44,145 bases of DNA from an uncultured Comamonas sp. (GCA_902175065.1 CABIIJ010000056.1:1-44145); one strand, 5' to 3'. Numbered from the stretch's first letter, positions 32,457-41,605 are shown. Program-made: numbers and translations. Notes: generated from the sequence alone by a model not told the origin.

Positions 32457-34568
32457 CTAAATGGCGGAATCGAGGGCGGCAGGGGCGGGTGCGGAAGGAA
32501 CGGGCGGGGCAGCAGCGGCGGCCTCCTGGCGGCTGGTGCGGTGCAGCCAGCGCCGTTCCAGCTCGCAGGCGGGCAGCGGCCTGCTGTACAGGTAGCCCTG
32601 CACTTCGTCGCACAGCAGGGTGCGCAGGGTGTCGAGCTGTTCGGCGGTTTCCACCCCCTCGGCCACGGTGCGCAGTTGCAGGGCGCGGGCCATGCTGATG
32701 ACGGCGGTGACGATGGCCATGCTCCCGACATCGGCCAGCATGTTGGCAATGAAAACCATGTCGATATTCAGGCGCGACAGCGGCAGCTTGTGCAGCCGCG
32801 CCAGGGAGGAGTAGCCGGTGCCGAAGTCGTCGATGGCCAGGGAAAAGCCCATCTCCACCAGGCGGCGGGCGGTTTTCTCGGCCTTTTCGGCGTTGCACAT
32901 CAGGGCGGTTTCGGTGATTTCCAGCTCGATGGCCGAGGGCGGCACGCCGTGGCGCCGCACCAGGGCCAGTGCCCGGTCGGCAAAGCCGTCTTGCAGCGAG
33001 ATTTCCACCGCCGAGATATTGACTGCAATGGTCGGCACCTCGGCCCAGCCCGCGTCATGCCACTGGCGCCACTGGCGGGCGGCGCTCTCCAGGCTCCAGG
33101 CGTCCAGGGCGCTGATGAGGCCGCGCTCCTCGGCCACGGGGATAAATTCGCCGGGACTGACCCAGCCCCATTCGGCGTCGTGCCAGCGGGCCAGCGCCTC
33201 CACGCCGCGCAACTGGCCGGTGGCGATGTCCACCTTGGGCTGGTAGTACAGCGCCAGCTGGCCGTCGGTCAGGGCCTGCTTCAGGCGCTGCGCCACGGCG
33301 ATGCTGCGGGTGTGCCGTTCGCTCATGCCAGCCTCGTACATCAGGTAGCCGCCGTTGCGGGTCTTGACCTGGTACATGGCCAGGTCGGCGCAGTGCAGCA
33401 GGGCGCTGACGTTGTCGGCATGGTCGGGGTACAGGGCCACGCCCACGCTGCCGCCGATGCCCCAGGCGCGGTCGTCGATCTGCAAGGGCTGTTGCAGCAG
33501 GGCGTCCATCGCGGCGGCCAGCGTCAGCGGGCCGTCGCCGGGCTGGAGCAGGCGGGCCAGCATAAATTCGTCCCCGCCCAGGCGGGCCAGCACGTCGCCG
33601 GGGCGCAGCAAGGTCTGGGTCTGCCGGGCAATGGCTTGCAGCACACGGTCGCCCATGCTGTGGCCCAGGGTGTCGTTGATCTCCTTGAAGCGATCCAGGT
33701 CGATGAACATCAGTGCCACCTGCCCGCCCTGCGCATGGGCCTGGTGCAGCAGGCCGTCCAGCAAGTCCAGGCCGTGCTGGCGGTTGGCCAGGCCGGTCAG
33801 GGCGTCGAACAGGGCCAGGTGGCGGATGTGGTCTTCGGCCAGGTGGCGCTCGGTAATGTCCAGCACCGTGCCGTAGCCGCGCACGGGTACGCCCTGGGCG
33901 TCGTTTTCAAACGCGCAGCGTACCTCCACCCAGCGCGGCTGCGGGGTGTGGCAGGTGCGGATCAGGAACACACCGGCCCCCTGGGCCACGCTGGCCTGCC
34001 ACTTGGCTTGCACCAGGGCGCGGTCTTGCGGGTGCACGCAGCCCAGCAATTGGCCTGCCCCTGCCTCCGGGCCGAAGGCGCCGCCCAGGATGCGGGCGGC
34101 CTGGGGCGTGAGGTCGAAGCGCCCGTCCAGCGCGGTGTGCCAGGTGCCGATGTTGGCCACCTCCTGGGCCTGCACCAGATCGCGCTGCAATTGCTTTTGC
34201 TCGCGCAGGTCTTGCACCGTCAGCAGCACCCGCGCTGCCGCCTCGGGCTGCGGCGCAGGCAGGGCATGGGCGGTGACGGCCACGGGCAGGGCCTGCCGCT
34301 GCGCCAGGGGGCGCACTTCCAGAATGTCCTGCGCGGGCTGCGCACGCAGCGCTTGGCGCACCAGTCTGGGCAGGTTGCCCGCCTCCAGCCACTGCTGCAA
34401 GGGGGTGCCGGCAAGCTGCCGGGCATCGGCATCCAGCAATTGCCCGAAAGCCTGGTTGGCGAAGACCACCTCCATCTGCGCCGTTACCACCAGCGTGCCG
34501 TAGGGCAGGTGGGAAAAGGCGGCACCGTAGTCGCGCAGCTCGGCGATCAGTTCGTCGCGCAGCGTCAT
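32457..34568 (-). CDS. PAS-PAS-GGDEF-EAL c-di-GMP signalling protein
   Basis: A 703-residue cytoplasmic protein. Two PAS domains (about 15-110 and 130-255), the second ending VRGYGTVLDITER, lead into a GGDEF domain with LFDALTGLANR, the active site GGDEF at 331-335 and the inhibitory site RPGD at 322-325 five residues before it. The EAL domain has Glu457 (EAL), VNISA, EITETAL, Asp580-Asp581 (DDFGTGYSS), AEGVETAEQ and VQGYLYSRPLP, but the conserved LKID lysine is Asn601 (LNID). The cyclase looks competent and the phosphodiesterase probably impaired. The ATG at 34568 overlaps the globin stop by one base (TAATG), so translation is coupled. Confidence 0.93.
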   Translation of the reverse strand: MTLRDELIAELRDYGAAFSHLPYGTLVVTAQMEVVFANQAFGQLLDADARQLAGTPLQQWLEAGNLPRLVRQALRAQPAQDILEVRPLAQRQALPVAVTAHALPAPQPEAAARVLLTVQDLREQKQLQRDLVQAQEVANIGTWHTALDGRFDLTPQAARILGGAFGPEAGAGQLLGCVHPQDRALVQAKWQASVAQGAGVFLIRTCHTPQPRWVEVRCAFENDAQGVPVRGYGTVLDITERHLAEDHIRHLALFDALTGLANRQHGLDLLDGLLHQAHAQGGQVALMFIDLDRFKEINDTLGHSMGDRVLQAIARQTQTLLRPGDVLARLGGDEFMLARLLQPGDGPLTLAAAMDALLQQPLQIDDRAWGIGGSVGVALYPDHADNVSALLHCADLAMYQVKTRNGGYLMYEAGMSERHTRSIAVAQRLKQALTDGQLALYYQPKVDIATGQLRGVEALARWHDAEWGWVSPGEFIPVAEERGLISALDAWSLESAARQWRQWHDAGWAEVPTIAVNISAVEISLQDGFADRALALVRRHGVPPSAIELEITETALMCNAEKAEKTARRLVEMGFSLAIDDFGTGYSSLARLHKLPLSRLNIDMVFIANMLADVGSMAIVTAVISMARALQLRTVAEGVETAEQLDTLRTLLCDEVQGYLYSRPLPACELERRWLHRTSRQEAAAAAPPVPSAPAPAALDSAI

Positions 34569-35029
34569 TAGGTGTCGATGGCGATGCCCATGTCCAGAAA
34601 GATCACCTTGACCAGCGCCCGCAGCGCTGCCGTTTGTTCGTGCGGCGACAGCCCCGCAAACCCGGCCACCTGGGGCAGCAGTTCGCACAGGTAATGGCTG
34701 TACGCGCCCAGGTACCACCCTGGCGGCAGCCCGATGCGGGCATGGGTCAGGCCCACGCGCTCCCGATCCTGGGCATAGGTCGGGCCGTAGTCGCCTGCCG
34801 TCAGGCGCTGGAAGTAGGCCGTGTGCAGGCGCTTGAGCTGTTCCAGTGCCTGTCCGTCGGGCAGCAGGGTGCGCATCTGCGGGTAGGCCATCAGGTGGCG
34901 GTAGAAGCCATCCACGAAGCCGGGGCCGTTGGCCCCGAAAGCGCTGTGCAGCTTGGCCAGGGCCTGCTCGTCGGCAGCGTCCAGCATCAGAAAGCGCTTG
35001 CGTGTCTCGAAGGTGGGTTGGTTTTTCAT
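34568..35029 (-). CDS. Stand-alone sensor globin (globin-coupled-sensor type)
   Basis: A 153-residue haem domain equal to the sensor module of globin-coupled sensors. The proximal haem ligand is predicted as His96 (VGLTHARIGLPPGWYLGAY) and the distal O2-stabilising residue as Tyr43 (FVDGFYRHL), almost the same numbers as in DosC (Tyr43, His98) and BpeGReg, quoted from memory. The protein ends directly after the globin fold (FLDMGIAIDT); no output domain follows, and the next gene starts on its stop codon. It may regulate the GGDEF-EAL partner in trans. The start at 35029 (MKNQPTFETRKRF) fits the normal N-terminus; upstream residues in frame are of poor composition. Ribosome-binding site weak. 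Confidence 0.88.
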   Translation of the reverse strand: MKNQPTFETRKRFLMLDAADEQALAKLHSAFGANGPGFVDGFYRHLMAYPQMRTLLPDGQALEQLKRLHTAYFQRLTAGDYGPTYAQDRERVGLTHARIGLPPGWYLGAYSHYLCELLPQVAGFAGLSPHEQTAALRALVKVIFLDMGIAIDT

Positions 35030-35149
35030 GGGCGTTGCCAGGGGCAGGCGATGCGTGCAAGAGGGTTGAAATCGCCTGCCGACGGGCAGCCAGGGCGCTA
35101 TCCGGGCGTCAACCACCCGCAATAATTTACGTTTGTTACAACTGTATGA

Positions 35150-35155
35150 AATCTA
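35150..35155 (-). promoter_or_regulatory. Possible -10 box of the globin operon
   Basis: TAGATT on the minus strand, 19 bases after the FNR box. With transcription starting near 35141-35143 the box would be centred at about -39 to -41, the class II activator position. Positioning is inferred. Confidence 0.4.
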
Positions 35156-35174
35156 CGGGAAAACACGGGGAGTT

Positions 35175-35188
35175 TTGATGAATATCAA
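35175..35188. promoter_or_regulatory. Perfect FNR/ANR-type binding site upstream of the globin operon
   Basis: TTGATGAATATCAA matches TTGAT-N4-ATCAA exactly on both half-sites. It lies 146 bases upstream of the globin start codon; the only other neighbour, hemL, reads on the same strand and ends at 35534, so the site can only serve the globin operon. Confidence 0.75.
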
Positions 35189-35474
35189 ACAATCGTTATC
35201 GGACTTTGTTAACTGATGCGCTTCCCGCTTTCCCTTGGCATAGCGCTGCGGCCCTGGTTTGCCAAAGATCGGTAAGCCCTTGAATGTGCGAATCAATGTG
35301 TGTATGAAATAGTGTTCATGGCACAGCGTGGGGTCGATGTCTCTCCCCAGTACCGACCGCTCATGTGCAGTTCGGTTTGCGCGTCAAAGAGTTGCGTTCC
35401 TGCTACAACCTGACCCGGATGGCCGGGTGGAATCGGGCCAGGCTGACCCGATGCTGACGGCGCTGCATGCGCAT
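35189..35474. other. Intergenic stretch without supported gene
   Basis: About 285 bases between the FNR box and the hemL terminator. No open frame with a ribosome-binding site or recognisable protein was found; an opposite-strand frame of 75 codons at 35293-35520 reads through the hemL terminator and looks random. One short plus-frame stretch (FGLRVKELRS near 35371) resembles the first helix of XRE regulators, but the frame ends soon after. Confidence 0.5.
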
Positions 35475-35509
35475 AAAAAAATCCCCGCTGGCGACAAACC
35501 AGCGGGGAT
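35475..35509 (-). terminator. Intrinsic terminator of hemL
   Basis: Read on the minus strand: perfect 11-bp arms (ATCCCCGCTGG type, 35481-35491 and 35499-35509) with a seven-base loop, followed by a T-run. It starts 25 bases after the hemL stop. Confidence 0.9.
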
Positions 35510-35533
35510 GGTGCATTCACAAACGCGTGGGGT

Positions 35534-36838
35534 TTACAGCGTCTTGAACACCGCCCGTGCTGCTTCCAGCGTGCGGTCGATGTCGTCCTGGCTGTGCGCG
35601 GCGCTCATGAAACCGGCTTCATACAGCGCCGGGGCGAAGTATTCGCCGCGCTCCAACATGCCGTGGTAGAAGCGGTTGAAGCGGGCCTGGTCGGTGGTCA
35701 TCACCTGCGGGTAGTGGGTGGGCAGCTCGGGCAGGAAGAAGAAGCCGAACAGCCCGCCCTGCCAATCGACGCTGAAGGGGATGCCGGCGGCATCCGCTTC
35801 GGATTTCAGCCCTTGCATCAGCTGGCCGGTTTTCAGGTGCAGTTCGGCGTGGAAACCCGGGGCGCTGATCAGCTCCAGCGTTTTCAGGCCGCAGGCGGTG
35901 GCAATCGGGTTGCCCGAGAGCGTGCCTGCCTGGTATACCCCGCCGGTGGGCGAGAGTTTTTCCATGATGTCGCGCCGCCCGCCGAAGGCCGCCAGCGGCA
36001 TCCCGCCGCCAATCACTTTGCCCAGCACCGTGAGGTCCGGCTGGAAGCCCTCGATCTGCTGCGCGTACAGGCTCTGGGCGCTGCCCAGGGCGACGCGAAA
36101 GCCGGTCATCACCTCGTCGTAAATCATCAGTGCGCCGTGCTGCTGCGTCAGCTCGCGGATGCGGCGGGTGAAATCCACGCTGGCCCGCACGAAGTTCATG
36201 TTGCCGGCAATCGGCTCCATGATCACGCAGGCGATCTCGCTGCCCATCTTGGCAAAGGCCTCTTCGAGCTGGGCCACGTCGTTGTATTCCAGCACGATGG
36301 TGTCTTTCACCACATCGGCGGGCACTCCGGCCGAAGACGAGCTGCCGAAGGTGGCCAGCCCGGAACCGGCCTTGACCAGCAGCGCATCGGCATGGCCGTG
36401 GTAGCAGCCGTTGAATTTGACGATCTTGTTGCGGCCGGTGAAGCCGCGTGCCAGGCGCAGGGCGCTCATGCCCGCCTCGGTGCCCGAGCTGACCAGGCGC
36501 ACCATGTCCATGCCGGGCAGCATGGCGAGGATTTTTTCCGCCAGGGCCACTTCGCGCTCGGTCGGGGCGCCGTAGCTGAAGCCCTCGTCCACGGCGGCGT
36601 GGACGGTGGCGACCACCTCCGGGTGGCCGTGGCCCAGGATCATCGGGCCCCAGCTGCCGATGTAGTCGGTAAAGCGCTGGCCGTTCTTGTCCCAGAAGTA
36701 CGCGCCCTGGGCGCGTTCGACAAAGCGCGGCACGCCGCCGACGGCGTTGAAGGCGCGGACGGGCGAGTTCACGCCGCCGGGGATGACGCGCTGGGCGCGG
36801 GTGAGCAGGTCTTGGTTCAGGTCAGTGGTGCTGGTCAT
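35534..36838 (-). CDS. hemL: Glutamate-1-semialdehyde 2,1-aminomutase HemL
   Basis: PLP enzyme that makes 5-aminolevulinate in the C5 pathway of haem synthesis; 434 residues. Motifs: [47 protein letters not shown], the Asp-containing [12 protein letters not shown] and the Schiff-base Lys in [12 protein letters not shown]. The start is 36838 (MTSTTDL) or 36844; it overlaps the end of the ThiD-like gene (stop at 36822), which suggests co-transcription. Haem supply beside a haem-sensor operon is notable, but a terminator separates the two. Confidence 0.96.
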   Translation of the reverse strand: MTSTTDLNQDLLTRAQRVIPGGVNSPVRAFNAVGGVPRFVERAQGAYFWDKNGQRFTDYIGSWGPMILGHGHPEVVATVHAAVDEGFSYGAPTEREVALAEKILAMLPGMDMVRLVSSGTEAGMSALRLARGFTGRNKIVKFNGCYHGHADALLVKAGSGLATFGSSSSAGVPADVVKDTIVLEYNDVAQLEEAFAKMGSEIACVIMEPIAGNMNFVRASVDFTRRIRELTQQHGALMIYDEVMTGFRVALGSAQSLYAQQIEGFQPDLTVLGKVIGGGMPLAAFGGRRDIMEKLSPTGGVYQAGTLSGNPIATACGLKTLELISAPGFHAELHLKTGQLMQGLKSEADAAGIPFSVDWQGGLFGFFFLPELPTHYPQVMTTDQARFNRFYHGMLERGEYFAPALYEAGFMSAAHSQDDIDRTLEAARAVFKTL

Positions 36839-37799
36839 TGTCATCGAGGGAAAGGCCCGCCGGGGGCGGGGAATCGGAAAACGGTGCATTGGAAGAAGCC
36901 GGGGCTGCCGTGGCGTCGGCGGTATCGCCGTCCTCGTCGTCGGGCTGCGCCCAGAACATGCGGTCGGGAATCAGGCGGCCCATGCCGGGGCGAAACGCGC
37001 TGCCCAGGCAGTGGTCCATGTATTCCAGGGCTTCCTGGGCGGCCTGGCCCAGGTCGTCGCCCACGGCCAGCAGCGCGGCCAGTGCGGCGGAAAGGGTTTC
37101 TCCGGCGCCGACGAATTCGGCGTCGAACAGCTCGAATTTGCTGCTGCCCAGCACGGTTTCGGGGCTGGCCAGGGCGTTGTCCAGGAAGTCGCCCGCCTGG
37201 GCCATGCCCGTCACCAGCACATAGGCCACGTCCCGCGCCTCGGCGGCCTTGGCAATGTCGCGCGGGGTAGGGGGGCGTTCCGAGGCCCAGTCGGGCAGCA
37301 GCCAGCGTGCCAGCGTGCTGTGGTTGCCCACGAGGATGGCGGTCTGCGGCAGCAGCAGTTCCTCGAAAGCGTCCAGGTACTCTTCCAGCGCGTCGCCTTC
37401 CTGCCACCAGGACAGGTCGGGCATGTAGCTGATGACGGGAATGTCCGGGTAATCGCTGCAAATCCCGGCAATGGTGCTGATGTTGGCGGTCGAACCGACA
37501 AAACCGATCTTGATGGCCTGCACGGCCATGTCCTCCAGCACGGTGCGGGCCTGGTCGGCGACCAGTTCGTCGTCGATGGGGGTGTGGCTGAAGATGCGGT
37601 TGGTGTCGCTGATCTGGATGCAGCAGGCCACCGTGACGGGGTAGGCGCCGACGCTGGCCATCGTCAGGCTGTCGGCAGTCAGCCCCAGGGCGCCGGTGGC
37701 GTCCTGGGCGTTGAAGCTCATGATGCAGACGGCATTATTGGCTTCGGTTTCTGTGGAAGGGGGGGCAGCGGGGATGACTGCGGGGGAAAGATCTGCCAT
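36822..37799 (-). CDS. ThiD-like (phosphomethylpyrimidine kinase family) protein with degenerate active site
   Basis: A 325-residue protein related to ThiD of the ribokinase fold. Similarity is seen in [25 protein letters not shown], and [18 protein letters not shown], which aligns with the [13 protein letters not shown] anion-hole region of ThiD. Here the catalytic Cys is Glu234, and the N-terminal substrate motif (normally GxDSSGGAG) reads [12 protein letters not shown] Glu-rich and acidic C-terminal tail ([11 protein letters not shown]) is added. It may have lost kinase activity or changed its substrate. Overlap with hemL implies a shared transcript; thiamin genes are not nearby. Confidence 0.75.
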   Translation of the reverse strand: MADLSPAVIPAAPPSTETEANNAVCIMSFNAQDATGALGLTADSLTMASVGAYPVTVACCIQISDTNRIFSHTPIDDELVADQARTVLEDMAVQAIKIGFVGSTANISTIAGICSDYPDIPVISYMPDLSWWQEGDALEEYLDAFEELLLPQTAILVGNHSTLARWLLPDWASERPPTPRDIAKAAEARDVAYVLVTGMAQAGDFLDNALASPETVLGSSKFELFDAEFVGAGETLSAALAALLAVGDDLGQAAQEALEYMDHCLGSAFRPGMGRLIPDRMFWAQPDDEDGDTADATAAPASSNAPFSDSPPPAGLSLDDNDQHH

Positions 37800-38013
37800 G
37801 TGCCTGCCGTGACTGACGCTTAAAGAAAGGGTCAGGGTAAAAGACTATATAGAATCGTTGCATTCTATGTGAACCCGTTTTAAGCTGCGCCGGGTGCTGA
37901 AATCCTGCTTCTCCGGGAAGGGTGGGGAATGCCGGGAAAAGCGTCTCCCGCAGCGCGGTGATGAAAGATAAGCAGAAACTTCAAGAAGTTATAACGAAAA
38001 AGGGACGTTCCAC
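37800..38013. promoter_or_regulatory. Divergent promoter region between the ThiD-like gene and pilG
   Basis: 214 bases with an AT-rich core. A dyad ATAGAAT-CGTTGC-ATTCTAT (37849-37868, seven-base arms) lies 51 bases from the ThiD-like start and 145 from pilG and is a possible operator. Neither promoter was located with confidence. Confidence 0.4.
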
Positions 38014-38403
38014 TTGAGCACCTCTAGTTCATCATTCAAAGTGCTGGTCATTGACGACAGCAACACCATTCGGCGCAGCGCCGAAATTTTCCTCAAGCAG
38101 GGCGGTCACGAGGTCTTGCTGGCGGAAGACGGGTTTGATGCCTTGGCTAAGGTAAATGACTTTCAGCCGCAACTGATTTTTTGTGACATTTTGATGCCGC
38201 GCCTTGACGGTTACCAGACCAGTGCCATCATCAAGCGCAATGTCCGGTTTGCCGACACGCCCATCGTCATGCTGTCCTCCAAGGACGGCGTCTTCGACAA
38301 GGCCCGTGGGCGCATGGTCGGCTGCGAGGAATACCTGACCAAACCTTTTACGAAAGACCAGTTGCTGCAGACCGTGCAGAAACTCGGCAAGGCGGCTGGT
38401 TGA
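38014..38403 (+). CDS. pilG: PilG, response regulator of the Pil-Chp system
   Basis: A 129-residue single-domain response regulator that in Pseudomonas directs pilus extension. Receiver motifs: VIDDSNTIRR, phospho-acceptor Asp58 in LIFCDILMPRLDG, MLSSKDG, and the Lys in YLTKPFTK. It begins with TTG at 38014, supported by AAGGGA about nine bases upstream; no ATG lies near the expected N-terminus. First gene of the pilGHIJ-chpA operon. Confidence 0.92.
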   Translation: MSTSSSSFKVLVIDDSNTIRRSAEIFLKQGGHEVLLAEDGFDALAKVNDFQPQLIFCDILMPRLDGYQTSAIIKRNVRFADTPIVMLSSKDGVFDKARGRMVGCEEYLTKPFTKDQLLQTVQKLGKAAG

Positions 38404-38430
38404 AATTATTGTTTTCTTTGAGGGTAAAGA

Positions 38431-38796
38431 ATGCCTATTAAAAATGTCCTGGTGGTGGATGATTCCAAAACCGAATTGATGTTCCTGTCCGATCTGTTGC
38501 AGAAACGGGGATTTTCTGTAAAAACGGCAGAAAATGCCGAACAGGCCATGGCCGTATTGTCGACGGCAAAGCCGGATTTGATCTTGATGGACGTGGTCAT
38601 GCCCGGCCAGAATGGTTTTCAGCTCACCCGTGCCATTGCCCGTACCCCTGAATATGCAGATATTCCGATTATTATCTGTACCAGCAAGAACCAGGAAACG
38701 GACAAAGTATGGGGCCTGCGCCAGGGAGCGCGGGATTACATTACCAAACCGGTCGATCCGGCAGAATTGTTTGCCAAAATAGCGGCATTGGATTGA
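38431..38796 (+). CDS. pilH: PilH, response regulator of the Pil-Chp system
   Basis: A 121-residue single-domain response regulator, the second receiver of the Pil-Chp system. NVLVVDDSKTELMFLSDLLQ starts the domain, with Asp54 in LILMDVVMPGQNGFQ, CTSKNQETD and the conserved Lys in YITKPVDP. In Pseudomonas PilH opposes PilG, favouring retraction and lowering signalling. The gap to pilG is 27 bases with AGGG before the ATG, and pilI starts two bases beyond its stop. Confidence 0.93.
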   Translation: MPIKNVLVVDDSKTELMFLSDLLQKRGFSVKTAENAEQAMAVLSTAKPDLILMDVVMPGQNGFQLTRAIARTPEYADIPIIICTSKNQETDKVWGLRQGARDYITKPVDPAELFAKIAALD

Positions 38797-38797
38797 T

Positions 38798-39319
38798 ATG
38801 GGGCAGGGGCAGTCCAAACAATCCCTGCAGGAATTGCAGAAGCGGCTTGCTCAGCGTCTTCTGGCCGCCCGGACCGATAACGCCCAGGCTGCCCAGTGGC
38901 TGGCGGTTCAGGCCGGCGGGCGGCACTACCTGATTCCCCTGGCGCAGGCCGGCGAGATCTATCCCTGGCAAGGGGTGCAGCCTGTGCCGTACGCGCAAGT
39001 CTGGTTCCTGGGGGTGGCCAACGTGCGCGGCAGTCTGCTGGGGGTGATTGACCTGCCGGCTCTGCTGGGGCACCCGGCCGAGCGCACGCAGCAGTCCCTG
39101 CAGGACACCAGCTTGTTGGTAATCAATCCCGCGCTGCAGGTCAATGCCGCCTTGGTCGTCGACCGGTTATTGGGGCTGCGCAATGCCGATAACCTGCAGC
39201 CCTGTGCGGCGACAGAAAACCCGGGTCAGTGCTACCAGGATGGCCAGGGGCAAATATGGCAAGAACTGAGTTTGCAGGCGCTGGTGCAGTCAGCGGAATT
39301 TCTGCGTGTTTCTCAGTAA
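38798..39319 (+). CDS. pilI: PilI, CheW-like adaptor
   Basis: A 173-residue CheW-domain protein linking the PilJ receptor to the ChpA kinase. The core is VQAGGRHYLIPLAQAGEIYPW and VPYAQVWFLGVANVRGSLLGVIDLPALLG, the second typical of CheW. The ATG follows the pilH stop after one base, so translation is coupled. Sequence ends at LRVSQ. Confidence 0.9.
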   Translation: MGQGQSKQSLQELQKRLAQRLLAARTDNAQAAQWLAVQAGGRHYLIPLAQAGEIYPWQGVQPVPYAQVWFLGVANVRGSLLGVIDLPALLGHPAERTQQSLQDTSLLVINPALQVNAALVVDRLLGLRNADNLQPCAATENPGQCYQDGQGQIWQELSLQALVQSAEFLRVSQ

Positions 39320-39343
39320 TTCATTCCGATAGAAGAGGTACTA

Positions 39344-41554
39344 ATGTCTGTCTTCCAGCAATTGGGCGCGAAATTTGGTCGTCGTTCCTCATCAGAAAAC
39401 CTTAACGCTGCCGCTGCTGGCGAGGCGCTGCTACAGCAGACCTTGCAGAACTCCGACTTTCTCGATGCCAATGCCTTGCTTGAGCAAGACAATATCTCCC
39501 TGCCGATTTTGGGTTCGGCTCCGGCAGGCAAGCACCAGCGCAAATTGCTGGTGATTCTGGCGGCCAGCGGTATCGGGCTGGGCGGTTTGTTCGGCTGGGT
39601 GCTGCAGCAGACCGACCATGCCGCCAAACAGGTGGCGGCTACCGGTCAGGCACTGATGCAGGCGCAGCGGATGGCGAAATCCGGCACCCAGGCGCTGCTG
39701 GGGGTGCCCCATGCCTTTATTGAATTGAAGGAAAGTACCCAGGTGTTTGCCAGCAATGCCCGGGGATTGGCCCAGGGCAATGCTTCTTTGGGGTTGGCGC
39801 CGGTGAAGGAGGCGTACCAGGACGACGTGCAGGCCCTGCTCAAGCAGGCGGATGCCACCGAAAAAAATGCCAAGGCCGTGCTGGGGCAGGAGGATGTGCT
39901 GATCAAGGTGGCAACGGCCCTGCGGGATGTCAATGAACAGTCCGGCGCACTGCTGGACTTGTCGGAGACGGTGGCTTCCCTGCTGCTGCAGGCCAATGCC
40001 ACCCGGCCGGAGATCGAGGCGGTCAGCCAGATGGCCATGCTGACCCAGCGCATCGGCAAGTCCGCCAACGAGTTCCAGTCGATCGAAGGGGTGAACCCCG
40101 AGGCGGTTTTTCTGCTGGGCAAAGACTTGAATACCTTTCAGGAAATCGTCAAGGGGCTGCTGACCGGCAGTGAAGACCTCGATCTGCCGGGGACGGAGAA
40201 CGATCAGGCGCGTCAGCAGCTCACCGCCCTGCTGGCGCAGTACGAGGCAACGCGCACGGATGCGGAAACCATCTTGAGCAACTTGCAGGGCCTGGTTTCG
40301 GCCCGTGAGGCGCAAAGTGCCGTGGTCAGCGACAGTGAACCGTTGCGCGAGAAGCTCGAAACATTGCAGCAGCGCCTGTCGGCCGATGCCGGTGTTGGCC
40401 TGGCGGAAGCCATCGCCCTGGCGGGCCTGGCATTGGTGGTGCTGTTGTGCGGCGTGGGGATTGCCCGGGTGGCGCTGCTGGACAGCCGCCAGCGGCAGGC
40501 ACAGGCCGAAGAGCAGCAGCGCGAGGCGCGTTTGCAGGAGCAGGAGGCCAAGCGTATCAACGATGCCAACCAGGCTGCGATTCTGCGATTGATGAACGAG
40601 CTGCAAAACCTTGCCGACGGCGACTTGACCCAGGAAGCCACGGTGACGGAGGATATTACCGGTGCCATTGCCGACTCGGTGAACTACACGGTGGAAGAGT
40701 TGCGCCTGCTGGTCGGCAACGTACAGAAAACCGCTTCCCAGGTGGTGGATACCACCTCGCAGGTGGATACCACGTCCGCGCAGCTGCTGGCAGCATCCAC
40801 CGAGCAGTTGCGGGAAATTCGCGGAACGGGCCGGGCCATTCTGGACATGGCCCAGCGCATTACCGAGGTGTCCATGCAGGCGCAGTCTTCGGCGGAAGTG
40901 GCCAACCAGTCGCTGCAGGCCGCCGAGCAAGGGCAGCAGGCCGTGCAGAACACGATTGGCGGTATGAACGCCATTCGTGACCAGATGCAGGAGACGTCCA
41001 AACGGATCAAGCGCCTGGGCGAATCGTCCCAGGAGATTGGTGAAATTACCGAGCTGATCTCGGACATTACCGAGCAGACCAACGTGCTGGCGCTGAATGC
41101 CGCCATCCAGGCCGCTTCGGCGGGGGAGGCCGGGCGTGGCTTCTCGGTGGTGGCCGAGGAGGTGCAGCGGCTGGCCGAGCGTTCCGGCGAAGCCACGCGC
41201 CAGATCGCCACGCTGGTGAAAACCATTCAGACCGATACCCAGGACACCGTGGCCGCCATGGAGCGTGCCACCCTGGGGGTGGTCGAGGGAGCGCGTCTGT
41301 CCGACTCGGCCGGTGCTGCCCTGGCGGAAATCCATAGCGTGTCACGCAAGCTGGCCGAACTGATCGAGAAGATCTCCAAGACAACGCAACACGAAGCTGG
41401 CTTGGCCAACGAAGTGGCCGACGACATCCAGCACATTTTCGTGGTGACCGAACAAACGGGCGAAGGTACCCGCAGCACCGCCGATCAGGTCCGGGAACTG
41501 GCCCGCATGGCGCAGGAGCTGCGTCAGTCGGTGGCGCGTTTCAGGATCGCATAA
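39344..41554 (+). CDS. pilJ: PilJ, methyl-accepting chemoreceptor of the Pil-Chp system
   Basis: A 736-residue receptor that in type IV pilus systems senses surface contact through pilin. Two membrane helices enclose a periplasmic PilJ-type domain: one at about 66-86 ([20 protein letters not shown]), the second near 353-376 ([19 protein letters not shown]). A HAMP-like segment follows, and the cytoplasmic signalling tip is at about 575-600 ([20 protein letters not shown], the variant [18 protein letters not shown] typical of PilJ). A ribosome-binding AGAGG precedes the ATG. Confidence 0.94.
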   Translation: MSVFQQLGAKFGRRSSSENLNAAAAGEALLQQTLQNSDFLDANALLEQDNISLPILGSAPAGKHQRKLLVILAASGIGLGGLFGWVLQQTDHAAKQVAATGQALMQAQRMAKSGTQALLGVPHAFIELKESTQVFASNARGLAQGNASLGLAPVKEAYQDDVQALLKQADATEKNAKAVLGQEDVLIKVATALRDVNEQSGALLDLSETVASLLLQANATRPEIEAVSQMAMLTQRIGKSANEFQSIEGVNPEAVFLLGKDLNTFQEIVKGLLTGSEDLDLPGTENDQARQQLTALLAQYEATRTDAETILSNLQGLVSAREAQSAVVSDSEPLREKLETLQQRLSADAGVGLAEAIALAGLALVVLLCGVGIARVALLDSRQRQAQAEEQQREARLQEQEAKRINDANQAAILRLMNELQNLADGDLTQEATVTEDITGAIADSVNYTVEELRLLVGNVQKTASQVVDTTSQVDTTSAQLLAASTEQLREIRGTGRAILDMAQRITEVSMQAQSSAEVANQSLQAAEQGQQAVQNTIGGMNAIRDQMQETSKRIKRLGESSQEIGEITELISDITEQTNVLALNAAIQAASAGEAGRGFSVVAEEVQRLAERSGEATRQIATLVKTIQTDTQDTVAAMERATLGVVEGARLSDSAGAALAEIHSVSRKLAELIEKISKTTQHEAGLANEVADDIQHIFVVTEQTGEGTRSTADQVRELARMAQELRQSVARFRIA

Positions 41555-41605
41555 CAACCACGGGCACCCGGTGTGATGGCTGGAGTGACCCGTCAAGGAT
41601 GAAGC

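Noticed and set aside
32361-34571. 736-codon plus-strand frame opposite the GGDEF-EAL gene
   Set aside because: No recognisable motif; the opposite strand has intact GGDEF and EAL signatures.
35365-35420. Possible remnant of an XRE-type regulator (FGLRVKELRS in a plus frame)
   Set aside because: Only ten suggestive residues, followed by unrelated sequence and a stop; too short to support a pseudogene call.
35293-35520. 75-codon minus-strand frame upstream of the globin operon
   Set aside because: It runs through the hemL terminator, has no ribosome-binding site and no protein-like features.
35534-36838. hemL as part of the oxygen-sensing operon
   Set aside because: A strong terminator (35475-35509) and about 300 further bases lie between hemL and the FNR box, so a single transcript is unlikely.
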